From the NCBI RefSeq assembly GCF_907165205.1, contig NC_058191.1:15130501-15194500 (forward strand): DNA of 64,000 nt. The letters are read 5' to 3'. Under the pieces are notes generated by a model, which was not told where the DNA came from, did no database searches, and was given only the letters and a program-made list of their open reading frames with translations. The stretch is from Coccinella septempunctata. Taxonomy: Eukaryota; Arthropoda; Insecta; Coleoptera; Coccinellidae. Positions 22,226 to 31,741 of the stretch are shown piece after piece. Made by a program: the position numbers and the translations under genes. Positions within the stretch are counted from its first letter, which is position 1; every line of letters starts with the position of its first letter.

Positions 22226-23239
22226 ATGGCCAAGTGTCATATATGCTCGAAACAAACATCCTCTACTCGCTATCTGGGCTGCTCTAAGTGTGAAAATTCT
22301 TCCACTTGGACTGTCTCAGCTTATCGCCTGAAGAATTGAACTTGGTTGACGCAGGTTAGGTGTGCAGTTATTGTAAAAAGGAGGGACGATCCCTTCGTAG
22401 TAAATCAACCTCATCTTCGGCACAGATCGATTACCGACAATCTACGTCCGCTCCTCTGAGCTCTGATCAGTTTACTTTGCTTATGAAAAAACCAGAAGAG
22501 ATATCTTCCGATATTTCTGTCATTAAGACTAATGAACGGACGATTCAGTCTGATCTTTCGGAGTGTAAGTCTATACTAGAGAAGCGCTCGTCTGAAATAC
22601 TTCGCCACTGCGATACATTGGCCACCCATTCTCGGACCATCGATCAACATGATTTGGACATTGCCTCTTGTTCCTCCAGGATTGATCTCTTGGCTGAGAG
22701 CCACGTCCAAAGACTTTGTGGATTCTACTAATCTGAGGCTGGCTAGATTCGAAGAGTCTGAGCTCTCCACTGGGGCCCGTCCTAATCCAACCCTACAACC
22801 TTCGGAACTATTTGATTGTCTTCGGAGGTCCCACAATGTTTTGATCCGTGGTGTACCCGAGGCGAATTCCAGCGAGGATTCGTCCATAGTTTCGAGGATT
22901 CTTGATTGTGTGGCTTCTGATGCGAATTCGCACCGAATTTCAGTTGCAAGAATTGGCGCCCCCTCTACCGATCGTCCTAGAATTTTAAAAGTTTCATTCA
23001 GTAACCCAATGATTGTGAACAGAATCCTGAGGAATAAAACAATTATTAAAAATAAATTTGACTGGCGAAATTTCAGCATCTCCGACGATAAGACACCTAT
23101 ACAAATTAAGGAACTCAGCAGATTACGTGAAGAGCTCAAGCGCAGGATACATGCGGGGGAATCCAATATCGACATAAAATATATATCTGGTACTCCTATT
23201 ATAACTAAAACAACTGATTCTAAACAGCCAAAAAATTAA
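22226..23239 (+). pseudogene. CR1/L2-like ORF1 with PHD-type finger and coiled coil, frameshifted
   Basis: ATG 22226 opens MAKCHICSKQ with further Cys pairs (GCSKCENSS). The frame stops at 22339, then CSYCKKEGRSL completes the finger in another frame. A helical, coiled-coil-like stretch follows (about 22480-22720). The last part (22800-23239) reads VLIRGVPEA ... ARIGAPSTDRPRILKVSF ... ELSRLREELKRR, the RRM/C-terminal arrangement of LINE ORF1 RNA-binding proteins. At least two frameshifts break it. It would act as the RNA chaperone of the element. Confidence 0.75.
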
Positions 23240-23244
23240 ATGAG

Positions 23245-24633
23245 CCTTGCGAGTGGTCTATCGTATATTCAAACGCACAGTCTTTGCAGTCCAAGTATCT
23301 TGAACTGATGGCCTATGTTGCATCTTATCGTCCGACTTTCATTCTAGTAACTGAATCCTGGCTTCATCCTGGAATTCCGGACAGATTGGTAGCATTGCCA
23401 GGCTATTCCACCTTTAGGTATGACAGCAAGACTACAATTGGTTATGGTGGTGTTTGTGTCTATGTGGCTGATACTATATTAAATACCTCCTCGCTGAAGC
23501 CTTCAACACCAGATTTACCTGGAATAGATTGTTTGTTGATTGATCTCTACAAGGGAAATTCCTGCTGTTTCACCATCGGTTGCGTCTATCGACCCCGTCC
23601 TTGCCTATCCGATGGTCAATTCGCTGATATACTAGCCAGTTTGTCTACGAACAGACGAAATCTATACATAGCTGGCGATTTCAACATGCCCGATGTCGTC
23701 TGGCCTTTAACCTCTAAAGTCTACAACACTGCCTCTACCGTTCTTGTCGACACGATCCGCGATAGCAACCTCACACAATTAGTCGATTTTCCGATCCGAT
23801 TTCGCAATCTACAAACTCCTTCACTCCTTGACTTGGTGCTAGTCAACGATCCTGACACTGTTTCAAGCATTGAGCAGCATCCACCTCTGGGTAAATCAGA
23901 TCATATTGTAATTGTGATATATTCAAATTGAATTAACCGCCTAGGTAACTACCGCGCATATTAAGTGGGGAGATGCGCCTATTTCACATATTGTACATAG
24001 GAAAGAGTCAGTCTGTAATAAAGAGCTAACCAGCAATCATCGTATAATTATTAATTCCCCATCTCATTCTTAAGTGTGCAAATAAAAAAAATAAAATAAA
24101 GACTAGTACATTAAAGTACATTACAGTAATACATTCTACGTTGCAGCTCATATTCCCCTCCAATAGTAAAAAACTCATGAAAACCCTGAAAATCGCAAAC
24201 TACCGTCAGCTTGATGGTTTGGCAGAGGCGGTCGACTGGGTGTCTCTGCTACGGCCGGCTGCCGATGTGGAGATTATGTGAAACATTTTCACTGAAACTT
24301 TGCAGGGGCTGGTTGACAAATGCACATCAAATAGAAGAATCCCCTACATTCCGTCAAAACCATGGATCGACGCAAATATCCTCGAGCTTATTCGTCATAA
24401 AAAATCATTGTGGCAGCGCTATACACGTCGAAAAGAGCAGAGAAACTACGATGCTCATAGAAGCTTTTCGAATTCTCTATCATCTACAATCGCTAAAGCC
24501 AAAAGAGACTATGAGCTAAAGCTGACTAGATCTGGGGATCGTAAGGGTTTTTACAAATACGTCAGGTCTACATTGAACACAAAAGTTGAAGCTCTATTGG
24601 TTAATGATCAAGGCGGTAGGCCGAAAGATTGTG
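23245..24633 (+). pseudogene. CR1/L2-like ORF2 endonuclease and linker, broken
   Basis: The endonuclease shows YSNAQSLQSK, VTESWLHP, AGDFNMPDVVW, DLVLVND and SDHIVI. It belongs to the exonuclease-endonuclease-phosphatase fold that nicks target DNA. The frame ends at 23931 where about 210 bases of unrelated, AT-rich sequence (about 23932-24145) intervene. The ORF2 linker then resumes (NYRQLDGLAEAVDWV, stop at 24279-24281, LVDKCTSNRRIPYIPSKPW). It continues to about 24633 and then changes into gypsy RNase H. No RT of this element remains. Confidence 0.8.
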
Positions 24634-24926
24634 ACCAAGCTTTTGACAGAATCAAGTTATTGCTTAGTTCAACAGCAGTTTTGGTACATTTCAATCCTGA
24701 ATTAGATATTAGATTAACAGAAGACGCTAGTTCACACGGCTTAGGGGCTATTTTAAGCCATCAATACCCATCAGGAATTGAAAAACCGATTGCTTATGCT
24801 TCATGGTCACTTTCTGAAAGTGAAAAAAATTATAGTCAGATAGAAAGAGAAGGTTTAGCTATTATTTTCGGCGTACATAAGTTTCATCAATATCTTCATG
24901 CAAAAAAATTTAAGTTGATTACAGAT
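24634..24926 (+). pseudogene. Gypsy-D pol, RNase H fragment
   Basis: This is an open frame with FDRIKLLLSST, LTEDASSHGLGAIL, PIAYASWSLSESEKNYSQIEREGLAI and FHQYLHAKKFKLITD, a textbook gypsy RNase H. It is cut at 24926 by the Jockey J1- insertion, whose left target duplication TGATTACAGAT is 24916-24926. The domain resumes at 29869 (KPLMTIFGQNKPIPQFSANR). The RT itself is missing, since upstream sequence belongs to a CR1/L2-like LINE. Confidence 0.88.
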
Positions 24927-25183
24927 TTTTTTTTTTGGTGTAGCAGGGGGAAAATCTGCAAACAGACGAACACACCCTCTGCTGAGGGGGAACAGTGTGG
25001 GGATTCTCACTCTCTGAGCTCGAGACCCACTAAAAACCCTTAACTGCTTCTTCATAGGTTCCGGGCATTTTGCCTATTAACCAGTTGACTCTTATGGTTT
25101 CTGGACTCTCACACGATCATAGTCGTGTTGATAGTTGTATGCTGCCTATAGCTTTTATAGGTTAAGCTCTTCTTTGGTTACAT

Positions 25184-27118
25184 TTAAATCCTTAACTGAT
25201 CTCTCGGTCTTCGGTGGTAGGTTCTTGACCTTCTAGCTTCTTCCGTTGGATCGTAGTCGACTAATCTTCGTAGTTCCTCATTTGGATGTTGTTTGGCTTT
25301 GTCGAATATCCTTTCCGCCTTTCTCTTCATAAATTCTGTAACTGGTTCCCATTCCAAGTCCTTGTAGATTTGTTTGTTCCTAACAAACCAGGGTACGTCC
25401 ATCGCCATTCTAAGGAGTTTATTCTCAGTGGCCTGTATTCTCTTGATGTGGGTCTTGGCTGCGAAGCCCCATGCCGCCGATCCATATGTGAGTTGTGGTC
25501 GCGCAATAGTTTTAATCATCGTCAACTTGATGTTCTTATTCATATGACTTCTTCTGCCTATGAGTGGATAAAGTTTACTCATTGCGGCTTTTGTTTTATC
25601 AACTGCACATTTGATGTGGTTTTTCCATGTAAGTCCTCTGTCAAGCGTCACTCCTAGGTATGCTTCATTTTTCCATTCAACCTCTTCTCCATCAACTTCA
25701 AGGTTTTCTTCCATCCTCAATCTTCTCTTTTGCAGTAATATTGCCTGAGTCTTTCTTCCATTGATTTGGATTTTCCATTTGATGCACCATTTGAGTAATT
25801 CATTAATGGCATGATCTCTGGGCGTCGATGTCTGAACGCTATTCCTGTGTCATCTGCGTACAAGGTGAGCATATTTCTAGCATTCTTCGGGATATCATAA
25901 ACGTATATTACGTAAAGCAGAGGTCCAAGTACCGATCCTTGAGGCACTCCCGCTTCCAATTGTCTGGTTCGAGAGGTTGCTCCATCTATCTTGACATAAA
26001 AGTTTCTATTCCTCAGATAGTTCCTTATAATCTTGCATAGCTTGGTCGAATATCCTGCTTTTTTCATCTTGTAGATTAGGCCTTCGTGCCATACTCTATC
26101 AAAAGCTCTCTCGATATCCATCAGAACTAATCCTGTGGCCTGTTTGGTCTGCATTCCTTCGGTGACGTATTCTATGAGCCGTAGTAATTGGAGTTCAGTC
26201 GAGTGTTCTCGTCGAAATCCAAATTGTTCAGGTGGGATTATCTTCAACATTTCTGTTTCCTCATTCAGCCTTTTGGCGATAACCCTCTCGACGACTTTTC
26301 CTGATTGGTCTATAATTTTGAGGAAATTTCCGTTCCTTTCCAGGCTTGTTGAAAACTATCATTTCTGCAGTTTTCCATCTCTTTGGGTAGTATTCGGTCC
26401 TCATCACTCCGTTTGTTATATTCGTCAAGGCTGCTATTCCTTTTCTAGGCAATTTCTTCAACATATAATTCGTTATCCTATCTTCTCCCGGTGCTTTCCG
26501 GTTTTTCAGTTTCATTATTATCTCTTTGATTTCTGTTGGTGAAGCCAGTTTTGGAATGATTTCGGTTTCCGGTGGTTCCATCATCAGTTCTTCGTTTGCC
26601 TCCACTTCTTCTTCTAGATCTTCATTGTCATAATCATTTCTGTAATTTATTCTGGCTTCTCTCTCAATCGAGTCGGCAAGTGCTTCGGCTTTTTCAAGTC
26701 TCGTATACACCATTCCGTTTGCTCCATGCAGTGGAGGTATAACTGTCTGTTCTCGTCGTAAGCGTTTTTGCTTCTTCTAGATCTTCATTGTCATAATCAT
26801 TTCTGTAATTTATTCTGGCTTCTCTCTCAATCGAGTCGGCAAGTGCTTCGGCTTTTTCAAGTCTCGTATACACCATTCCGTTTGCTCCATGCAGTGGAGG
26901 TATAACTGTCTGTTCTCGTCGTAAGCGTTTTTGCATTTTCCAAGCCGAGTGATCTATTGTATTCAGTTCCCTTAATCTCTGGTGCCATCTGTTATTACGC
27001 AGTTCTGTTAAAGCATTTTTCAATATCTGACTATGCTTATTCAGTTTCTTCTTGTCTTCTTCTCTTTTTGTTGTTCTGTAGATTTTCCTGAGTCATCTGT
27101 CCTTTTTTATAAGTTCCT
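25184..27118 (-). pseudogene. J1- ORF2 reverse transcriptase part, broken
   Basis: It continues the endonuclease frame into the RT: RKAPGEDRITNYML, the palm MDIERAFDRVWHEGL, VPQGSVLGPLLY and catalytic LYADDTGIA, then the C-terminal domain ending DQLRI at 25184. Against the open RT of J1+ it has a 163-bp tandem duplication (26608-26933), a 17-bp deletion near 26310 and a deletion of roughly 19 bp near 25800. It also lacks one codon near 25660. It cannot encode a functional RT. Confidence 0.9.
26608..26933 (-). repeat. 163-bp tandem duplication inside J1- ORF2
   Basis: Two head-to-tail copies, 26608-26770 and 26771-26933, both begin CTTCTTCTAGATCTTC and appear identical. Both encode the segment before the RT (REQTVIPPLHGANGMVYT). 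The period is not a multiple of three, so the duplication shifts the frame. J1+ has a single copy. Confidence 0.92.
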
Positions 27119-28015
27119 TTATATCCTTGGCGTATCTCCATGTGAATGTTTCGGAATTGGTTTCCTTATTCTCTTGGTGCTTTCTTCATTGGCTTCTTTT
27201 ATTTGATTTTCCAATTTTTCAACTGCTTCATCTAATTCATCCCGGGTGATTATTTGGGGAATTTCCGTGATTTTCTCCTGAAGTAAATTCTTATATTTCT
27301 CCCAGTCTGTGCGATCCTTGGTTTGTGTCTCTTCTTCGTTTCTTGGGCCATGTCCCACTATGAATTCTATGGGATTGTGGTTTGAAGTTCCGTCTTCTAT
27401 TGTATCAATGCTGATTTCTTCAGTGATGTCTTTCATTACGACAATGTCCAGTACATCGGGTAGTCCATTTACTCTTAGTATGTAGGTCGGAATATCAGGT
27501 CCTATCACAACTGCATTAAGTTTTTCAGCATAAATCTTCAGTCTTCTCCCGTTGGTATTTTCCACCCTACTGTTCCATTCCTGCGATTTGCAGTTAAGAT
27601 CACCAATTATGATTTTCGGGTGTCTTCCTTCTAGTAGCATTTTCAGATCCTCTTCCAGCATGTCCTTATCCGGTGATTTATAAGTCGAAATAATCTTCAC
27701 TTGTCCTCGATTGGTATTCACAATAATCGATATTGCTTCTACTTCTTGACCATTGAATATTTGGTCGAAATGGTGATCCATATTCCTTCTAGCCAGTATA
27801 GCAATGCCACCTGTGCTGTTAGGTCTATCATTTCTGTAGATATCGTAATTGGGAAATGCTATCCGAACGTTGGGGTTAAGTCTTGTTTCTTGGAAAGCTA
27901 TGACATCCGGTCTCTTCTCTTCAATCAGTTCTTCGAATTCTGGTCTGCGGGCTCTCAATCCTTCGACGTTCCAAGAGACGATTATGAGATTGTTCTTTAT
28001 CGTCGTATCAGCCAT
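27119..28015 (-). CDS. J1- ORF2 N-terminus: apurinic-type endonuclease
   Basis: It starts at ATG 28015. Motifs are IVSWNVEGLRARR, AFQETRL, IIGDLNCKSQEWNSR and TSNHNPIEF, the Jockey-type endonuclease with catalytic N, E, D and H residues present. It nicks the target to prime reverse transcription. Its start codon overlaps the stop of ORF1 in TAATG (28017-28013), so ORF2 is probably translated by termination-reinitiation. The frame stops at 27119 before the RT because of downstream damage. Confidence 0.9.
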   Translation of the reverse strand: MADTTIKNNLIIVSWNVEGLRARRPEFEELIEEKRPDVIAFQETRLNPNVRIAFPNYDIYRNDRPNSTGGIAILARRNMDHHFDQIFNGQEVEAISIIVNTNRGQVKIISTYKSPDKDMLEEDLKMLLEGRHPKIIIGDLNCKSQEWNSRVENTNGRRLKIYAEKLNAVVIGPDIPTYILRVNGLPDVLDIVVMKDITEEISIDTIEDGTSNHNPIEFIVGHGPRNEEETQTKDRTDWEKYKNLLQEKITEIPQIITRDELDEAVEKLENQIKEANEESTKRIRKPIPKHSHGDTPRI

Positions 28016-29411
28016 TAAATATTCTTAATAATTTGCTGCATCTTCTTCTCAATCTCTTTCTCCAGATTCTGCATCATCGTGCTGAGGAGGTTTTTCGTGA
28101 TCTTATCCAGTTCCTCAGTGATTCCAGAAATTCCTTTTCTGTTTTCGGCTTTTTTGACGGTTTTTGCCTTTTCCGTCTTTTTCTCTGGTTTCTTCGTCTC
28201 TTTGACTGCTTTGGTTGCAGTTTCCTGGGGTTTCTTCACTTCCGAAGAGTTTTGGGCTGGCTTCGGAGTATTTTGTGTTGGCCTCGAGCTGGTTTGGTTT
28301 GATCTTGGCGATCTCTTGGCCTTTTTAGTTACCAATTTCCATTCGCTACATCCCTTGTAGCTGGCTGGATGTCCTTGCTCTCCACAGAGAACACAAGACG
28401 CATTTCGCTCCTCGTTCTCCCTGGTAAGCGTACACTCCTTGGAGCTGTGATTACCGGAGCATTTCACGCACCTCCATGGAAAAGTGCACTTACTTTGGGC
28501 ATATCCATATCGCTGACAGCGATAACATTGTCCAGGCCCGGTCGTCCTTCTCTTAGGTTCAACAACACAGTTCATGTTGTAGAGTCTTCTCACCTCGAAG
28601 ATACTCTTATTCTGGGTTTTAACCAGCAATAAGGGCATCGGCTTTTTTGTTATATTTGAGGTCATCCTTATGACCTCAGCATCGACGATCCCTTGATCCT
28701 TGAGGTCGTCAAGGATCGTCGGGATATCTGCATCCAGCGGTAGGTATCTCACTACCGCGTAAATTTTCTTTTCCTCCTCTCGTTGGAGAGTGTAAAACTC
28801 TCTGTTGATTTTGTGGAGGAATTCAGTCATCCTTCGATGATCATCGGCGGTTTGTGGGACGATTCTTATACCGTCCTTTACTGTCGTCGCTCTTTGGTAT
28901 TTAATACCGTTCCGCATCAAGGCGTTTGAAATTGACGTCCATTCGGACGTACCTCTCAGGGTAACTGGGGGATTTTTTCTTTTCTCTCCACTGGAGTGGT
29001 TTTCTCTTGGGCTGGGGTTTCCAAGACTCTTTTTTTGTTTGAGTCTTCATTGGACGAGGAGCTATACTTTCTCACTCTTTTGGCGGGTGGGGAAATTTTG
29101 TTTTGAGGGGTTTTGACCACCTCCATCTTCTGTTTTTGAACCGGTAAGTTCAGTTCTTGGACATTTTTCAAAATAATGTTCTTTTTGAGTGCTTTGGAGT
29201 AAGGACTTTCCTTATTTCCCTTCTGCAACTCGAGCCTCTCCCTGAGATTTTTAATCTCAGCAACTAAGCTAGATACGCATCTATCTAGCTCATTCACCCT
29301 CGCTTTCAAACTTGCGTTCTCCTCTCTCAAAATATCGTGTTCGGACACGACATTAGCGATTTCTGGCGCGTCTTCATCCATTACGGAATCGCAGTCCGAA
29401 TGGTCAGACAT
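28015..29411 (-). pseudogene. J1- ORF1 (Gag-like) with CCHC knuckles
   Basis: It starts at 29411 (MSDHSDCDSVMDEDAPEI). An acidic N-terminus, a coiled coil and a basic stretch are followed by the zinc-knuckle-associated domain (KIYAVVRYLPLDADIP). Three knuckles come next: CYRCQRYGYAQSKC, CVKCSGNHSSKEC and CVLCGEQGHPASYKGC. A Lys-rich C-terminus ends at TAA 28017-28015. One frameshift lies near 28970, where a run of five C replaces the six C seen in J1+. This protein binds element RNA. Confidence 0.88.
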
Positions 29412-29857
29412 TTTAAAATCTGATTAATAATTACTTTGCTACTCAAAGTAATTGGAAATAAAATTTTTCAAGACAAAAAAGAAAAATGTATCTCATGCAT
29501 AAAAACAAAACGACTCATCAAAAATTCTCTACGCTATGAGAAAAATCAGAAAGAAAGATACGAAAAATAAGCTCACCTGATGTTTTCTGCAATACCAACG
29601 AGAAAAAATCCTCTGGACACTTAGGATGAACACCAACTTTGAAAATTTTAACGAATTAAAATTCCGATAGCAAATATAGAACCTACACAAACTCTACAGA
29701 CGGAATCGAATATTCCGTAGCTTTGTTAGTGGGCACTTTCAGCTCCGCTTTCACTTTTACGGCACTGTGACTTTCTCGTCCGCTTTCTCTTTTATAGCAC
29801 TAGGAGCACTGTAGCACGTCTTCTCCTGTCAAGCGAATGACTCGGAATGGTAGAGTC
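29412..29857 (-). promoter_or_regulatory. J1- 5' UTR with presumed internal promoter
   Basis: This is 446 bases between the duplication and ORF1. It includes repeated AAAGAGAAAGCGG/AAAGTGAAAGCGG motifs near 29740-29790 and shares GCTACGGAAT...GATTCCGTCT with the J1+ leader. Jockey elements carry internal promoters here, but no specific motif is proven. Confidence 0.6.
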
Positions 29858-29868
29858 TGATTACAGAT

Positions 29869-31077
29869 AATAAACCTCTGATGACGATTTTCGGACAAAA
29901 CAAGCCAATCCCTCAATTTTCTGCTAATAGATTATCGGAATCCGAATCCGATAGTTTAAGTAACAACGATGATGTCGAATTCCCATATTGTAATTTTTTA
30001 ACAAATAGTGAAGAAATGCCAATAAACCTAGATGAAGTTAAAAGTGAAACTGTCAATGATAAAGGGTTGAGTCAGGTCATTGAATTTATGAAGATGGGCT
30101 GGCCAAAGTACGTTAGTAATGATGATATGATCAAACCATATTTTTCCAGACGTTCAGAATTTGCAGTGTCTAATAATTGTTTATTCTGGAATCATCGCAT
30201 AGTTGTTCCAGTAAAGTTACGACATATTTTTCTCAGAACATTGCATATGACGCATTTTGGTATAGTTAAATCAAAAAATATTGCAAGGGCACATTTTGTG
30301 TGGCCAAATCTTGATAAGGATATAGAAAATTATGTTAAGCGGTGCGAAAGTTGCAGAAAGAATTTATCTAATCCCGCTAAGGTTCCGTTGGCAACCTGGT
30401 CGTGACCAGGTAAAGTTTGGGAAAGGTTACATATTGATTATTTTGGACCTTTCTCCAGGGAGTATTATCTGATCATATTAGATGCGCATTCGAAATAGGT
30501 CGAAGTTTTTGAAAATTCAACGACAAGTTCGGAAGCGACGATTAAGATGCTTAGGAGTTGTTTTGCCAGATCTGGTTTATAAAAAACGGTAGTATCAGAC
30601 AACGCTGCTTATTTCACATCTGAACAGTTCGAATTTTTTTTGAAGAAGAATAATATTAAGCATGTTTTGATCCCACCATATCATCCAGAAACTAATGGTG
30701 CAGCTGAAAATTGTGTAAAAACAGTTAAAAATTGTATCAAAAAGGCTATGAGCAAAAAAACCTCTGTAGACACCAATACAGTTCTTTCTAGGTTTCTTTT
30801 TGACTATCGAACTACTGAACATTGCACTACCGGAGTCAGCCCTGCTCAAATTATGTTCGGTAGAAACTTGAGAACAAGATTCAATGCTCTGTTGTATAAA
30901 CCATCTAAAGAATTAGCGAATAAGGTACATTGTAAACAGCAAGATCAAAAGAAATATTATAAAGGAAAAAATTCTGTCGATTACCAAGTAAATGATTTAG
31001 TTTTGGTAAAAGATTATCGAGACGTTAATAAAACAAATTGGATTAAAGGTAAAATTAGGAGAAAATTGGAGGAGTAA
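29869..31077 (+). pseudogene. Gypsy-D pol: end of RNase H and integrase
   Basis: It resumes the RNase H (DNKPLMTIFGQNKPIPQFSANR) after J1- and soon enters an integrase. The finger is HMTHFGIVKSKN ... CESC, with catalytic D (HIDYFGPFS), D (VSDNAAYF) and E (NGAAENCVKT), then DYRTTEHCTTGVSPAQIMFGR and the C-terminal VNDLVLVKDYR. Stops at about 30403, 30497 and 30580 interrupt the frame. The link between SANR and SESESDS looks shortened relative to other gypsy elements. It is not functional. Confidence 0.88.
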
Positions 31078-31533
31078 CATTTCTAGTCCATATTTTAGAG
31101 TTAGACAGATGTTGGAAACGTCATGCTAATCAATTGGGAAAAACTTCAGAGAATATTGTTTACCCATCGGAGAGAATTGTTAGTAATTTTGAAAAAGAAA
31201 CAAAGAATAAAATGTATGTGAAAATGATGAAAATGTATTGGAAAGTAATGAAAATGTATTTAAAAGTAATGAAAATGTAATATTAGATAAGACTGATAGA
31301 CCTAAGAGAGTGAGAAAGCCTCCGGGAGATTCCAAGCTGAATAATGTTTAATGGATGTATGTTTTTAGGATATTTTGCTGTGATAAATTTTGATGTGATA
31401 TGTTAAATTTTCATTGATTAATTTGTGATATTCTTTTGAGTGCTTATAGCTAAAATAAGTTAAATTTACTTATGTTGAATTGTGATATTTGAAAAAATTC
31501 ATATAACTCAGATTTTCTCGTAGGGGGGAAGAA
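31078..31533 (+). other. Gypsy-D pol tail, 3' non-coding region and polypurine tract
   Basis: After the stop at 31077 another frame continues the integrase tail (VTFLVHILELDRCWKRHANQL). Tandem AATGAAAATGTATTGAAAG-like motifs lie around 31215-31280. AT-rich sequence then leads to the polypurine tract TAGGGGGGAAGAA (31521-31533) before the LTR. Confidence 0.65.
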
Positions 31534-31717
31534 TGTAATATATAGGTTATAAAGATTAATAGTGTCATGCGTTAAACTCGCCACTTAATCTTGTTTGATC
31601 CTAATTTTTCTCCGTTGCAAAAACGAGTTCAATTGTATTGTAGCAAATGAAAGATTAAAAGTAAACGTCATAGTCGTTTTAATCATTGCTAATTTATTCA
31701 ATACACCACATCCCTGT
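31534..31717 (+). repeat. Gypsy-D 3' LTR, first part
   Basis: It begins TGTAATATATAGG directly after the polypurine tract. It is interrupted after about 184 bases by a (TAA)n tract and the Dong-like LINE. The remainder probably lies at about 35201-35272, which ends CTATTACG, roughly inverted to the LTR start. The 5' LTR is absent. Confidence 0.6.
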
Positions 31718-31741
31718 TAATAATAATAATAATAATAATAA
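31718..31741 (+). repeat. (TAA)8 microsatellite, Dong target
   Basis: Eight uninterrupted TAA units lie immediately 5' of the Dong-like LINE. Dong elements are known to insert in TAA repeats, so this is read as the target site. A short TAATAA at about 35201 marks the other side. Confidence 0.9.

Larger units (their letters stand above)
21691..24633 (+). mobile_element. CR1/L2-like LINE, 5' part, fused at its 3' side to Gypsy-D
   Basis: This is a plus-strand non-LTR element with 5' UTR (about 21700-22225), a decayed ORF1 with a PHD-like Cys/His finger, and an apurinic-type endonuclease plus linker of ORF2. The RT is missing. At about 24633 the reading passes from a LINE linker (VNDQGGRPKDC) straight into a gypsy RNase H frame (AFDRIKLLLSSTAVLVHF). 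A PHD finger in ORF1 is known for CR1-group LINEs, so I favour that group. No tail or target duplication is visible because both ends are disrupted. Confidence 0.75.
24927..29857 (-). mobile_element. J1-, Jockey-clade LINE inserted in Gypsy-D RNase H
   Basis: This 4931-bp insertion is flanked by the 11-bp duplication TGATTACAGAT (24916-24926, 29858-29868). Its minus-strand 3' end is a T run on the plus strand (24927-24936). It has 5' UTR, ORF1 with three CCHC knuckles, and ORF2 with endonuclease and RT. It appears full-length at the 5' side, because sequence starts directly after the duplication. Damage includes a single-base ORF1 frameshift, a 163-bp tandem duplication in the linker and small RT deletions. 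A second copy (J1+) lies at about 40166-43981. Confidence 0.95.

Noticed and set aside
26135..26542. 135-aa plus-strand ORF
   Set aside because: Antisense shadow of the J1- RT.
26608..26933. CRISPR-like direct repeats
   Set aside because: Two long adjoining copies with no spacers, in a eukaryotic LINE.
28033..28360. Phe-rich plus-strand ORFs opposite J1- ORF1 (and the same at 41670-42095)
   Set aside because: They are antisense to the Lys-rich ORF1 C-terminus and recur in both J1 copies only for that reason.
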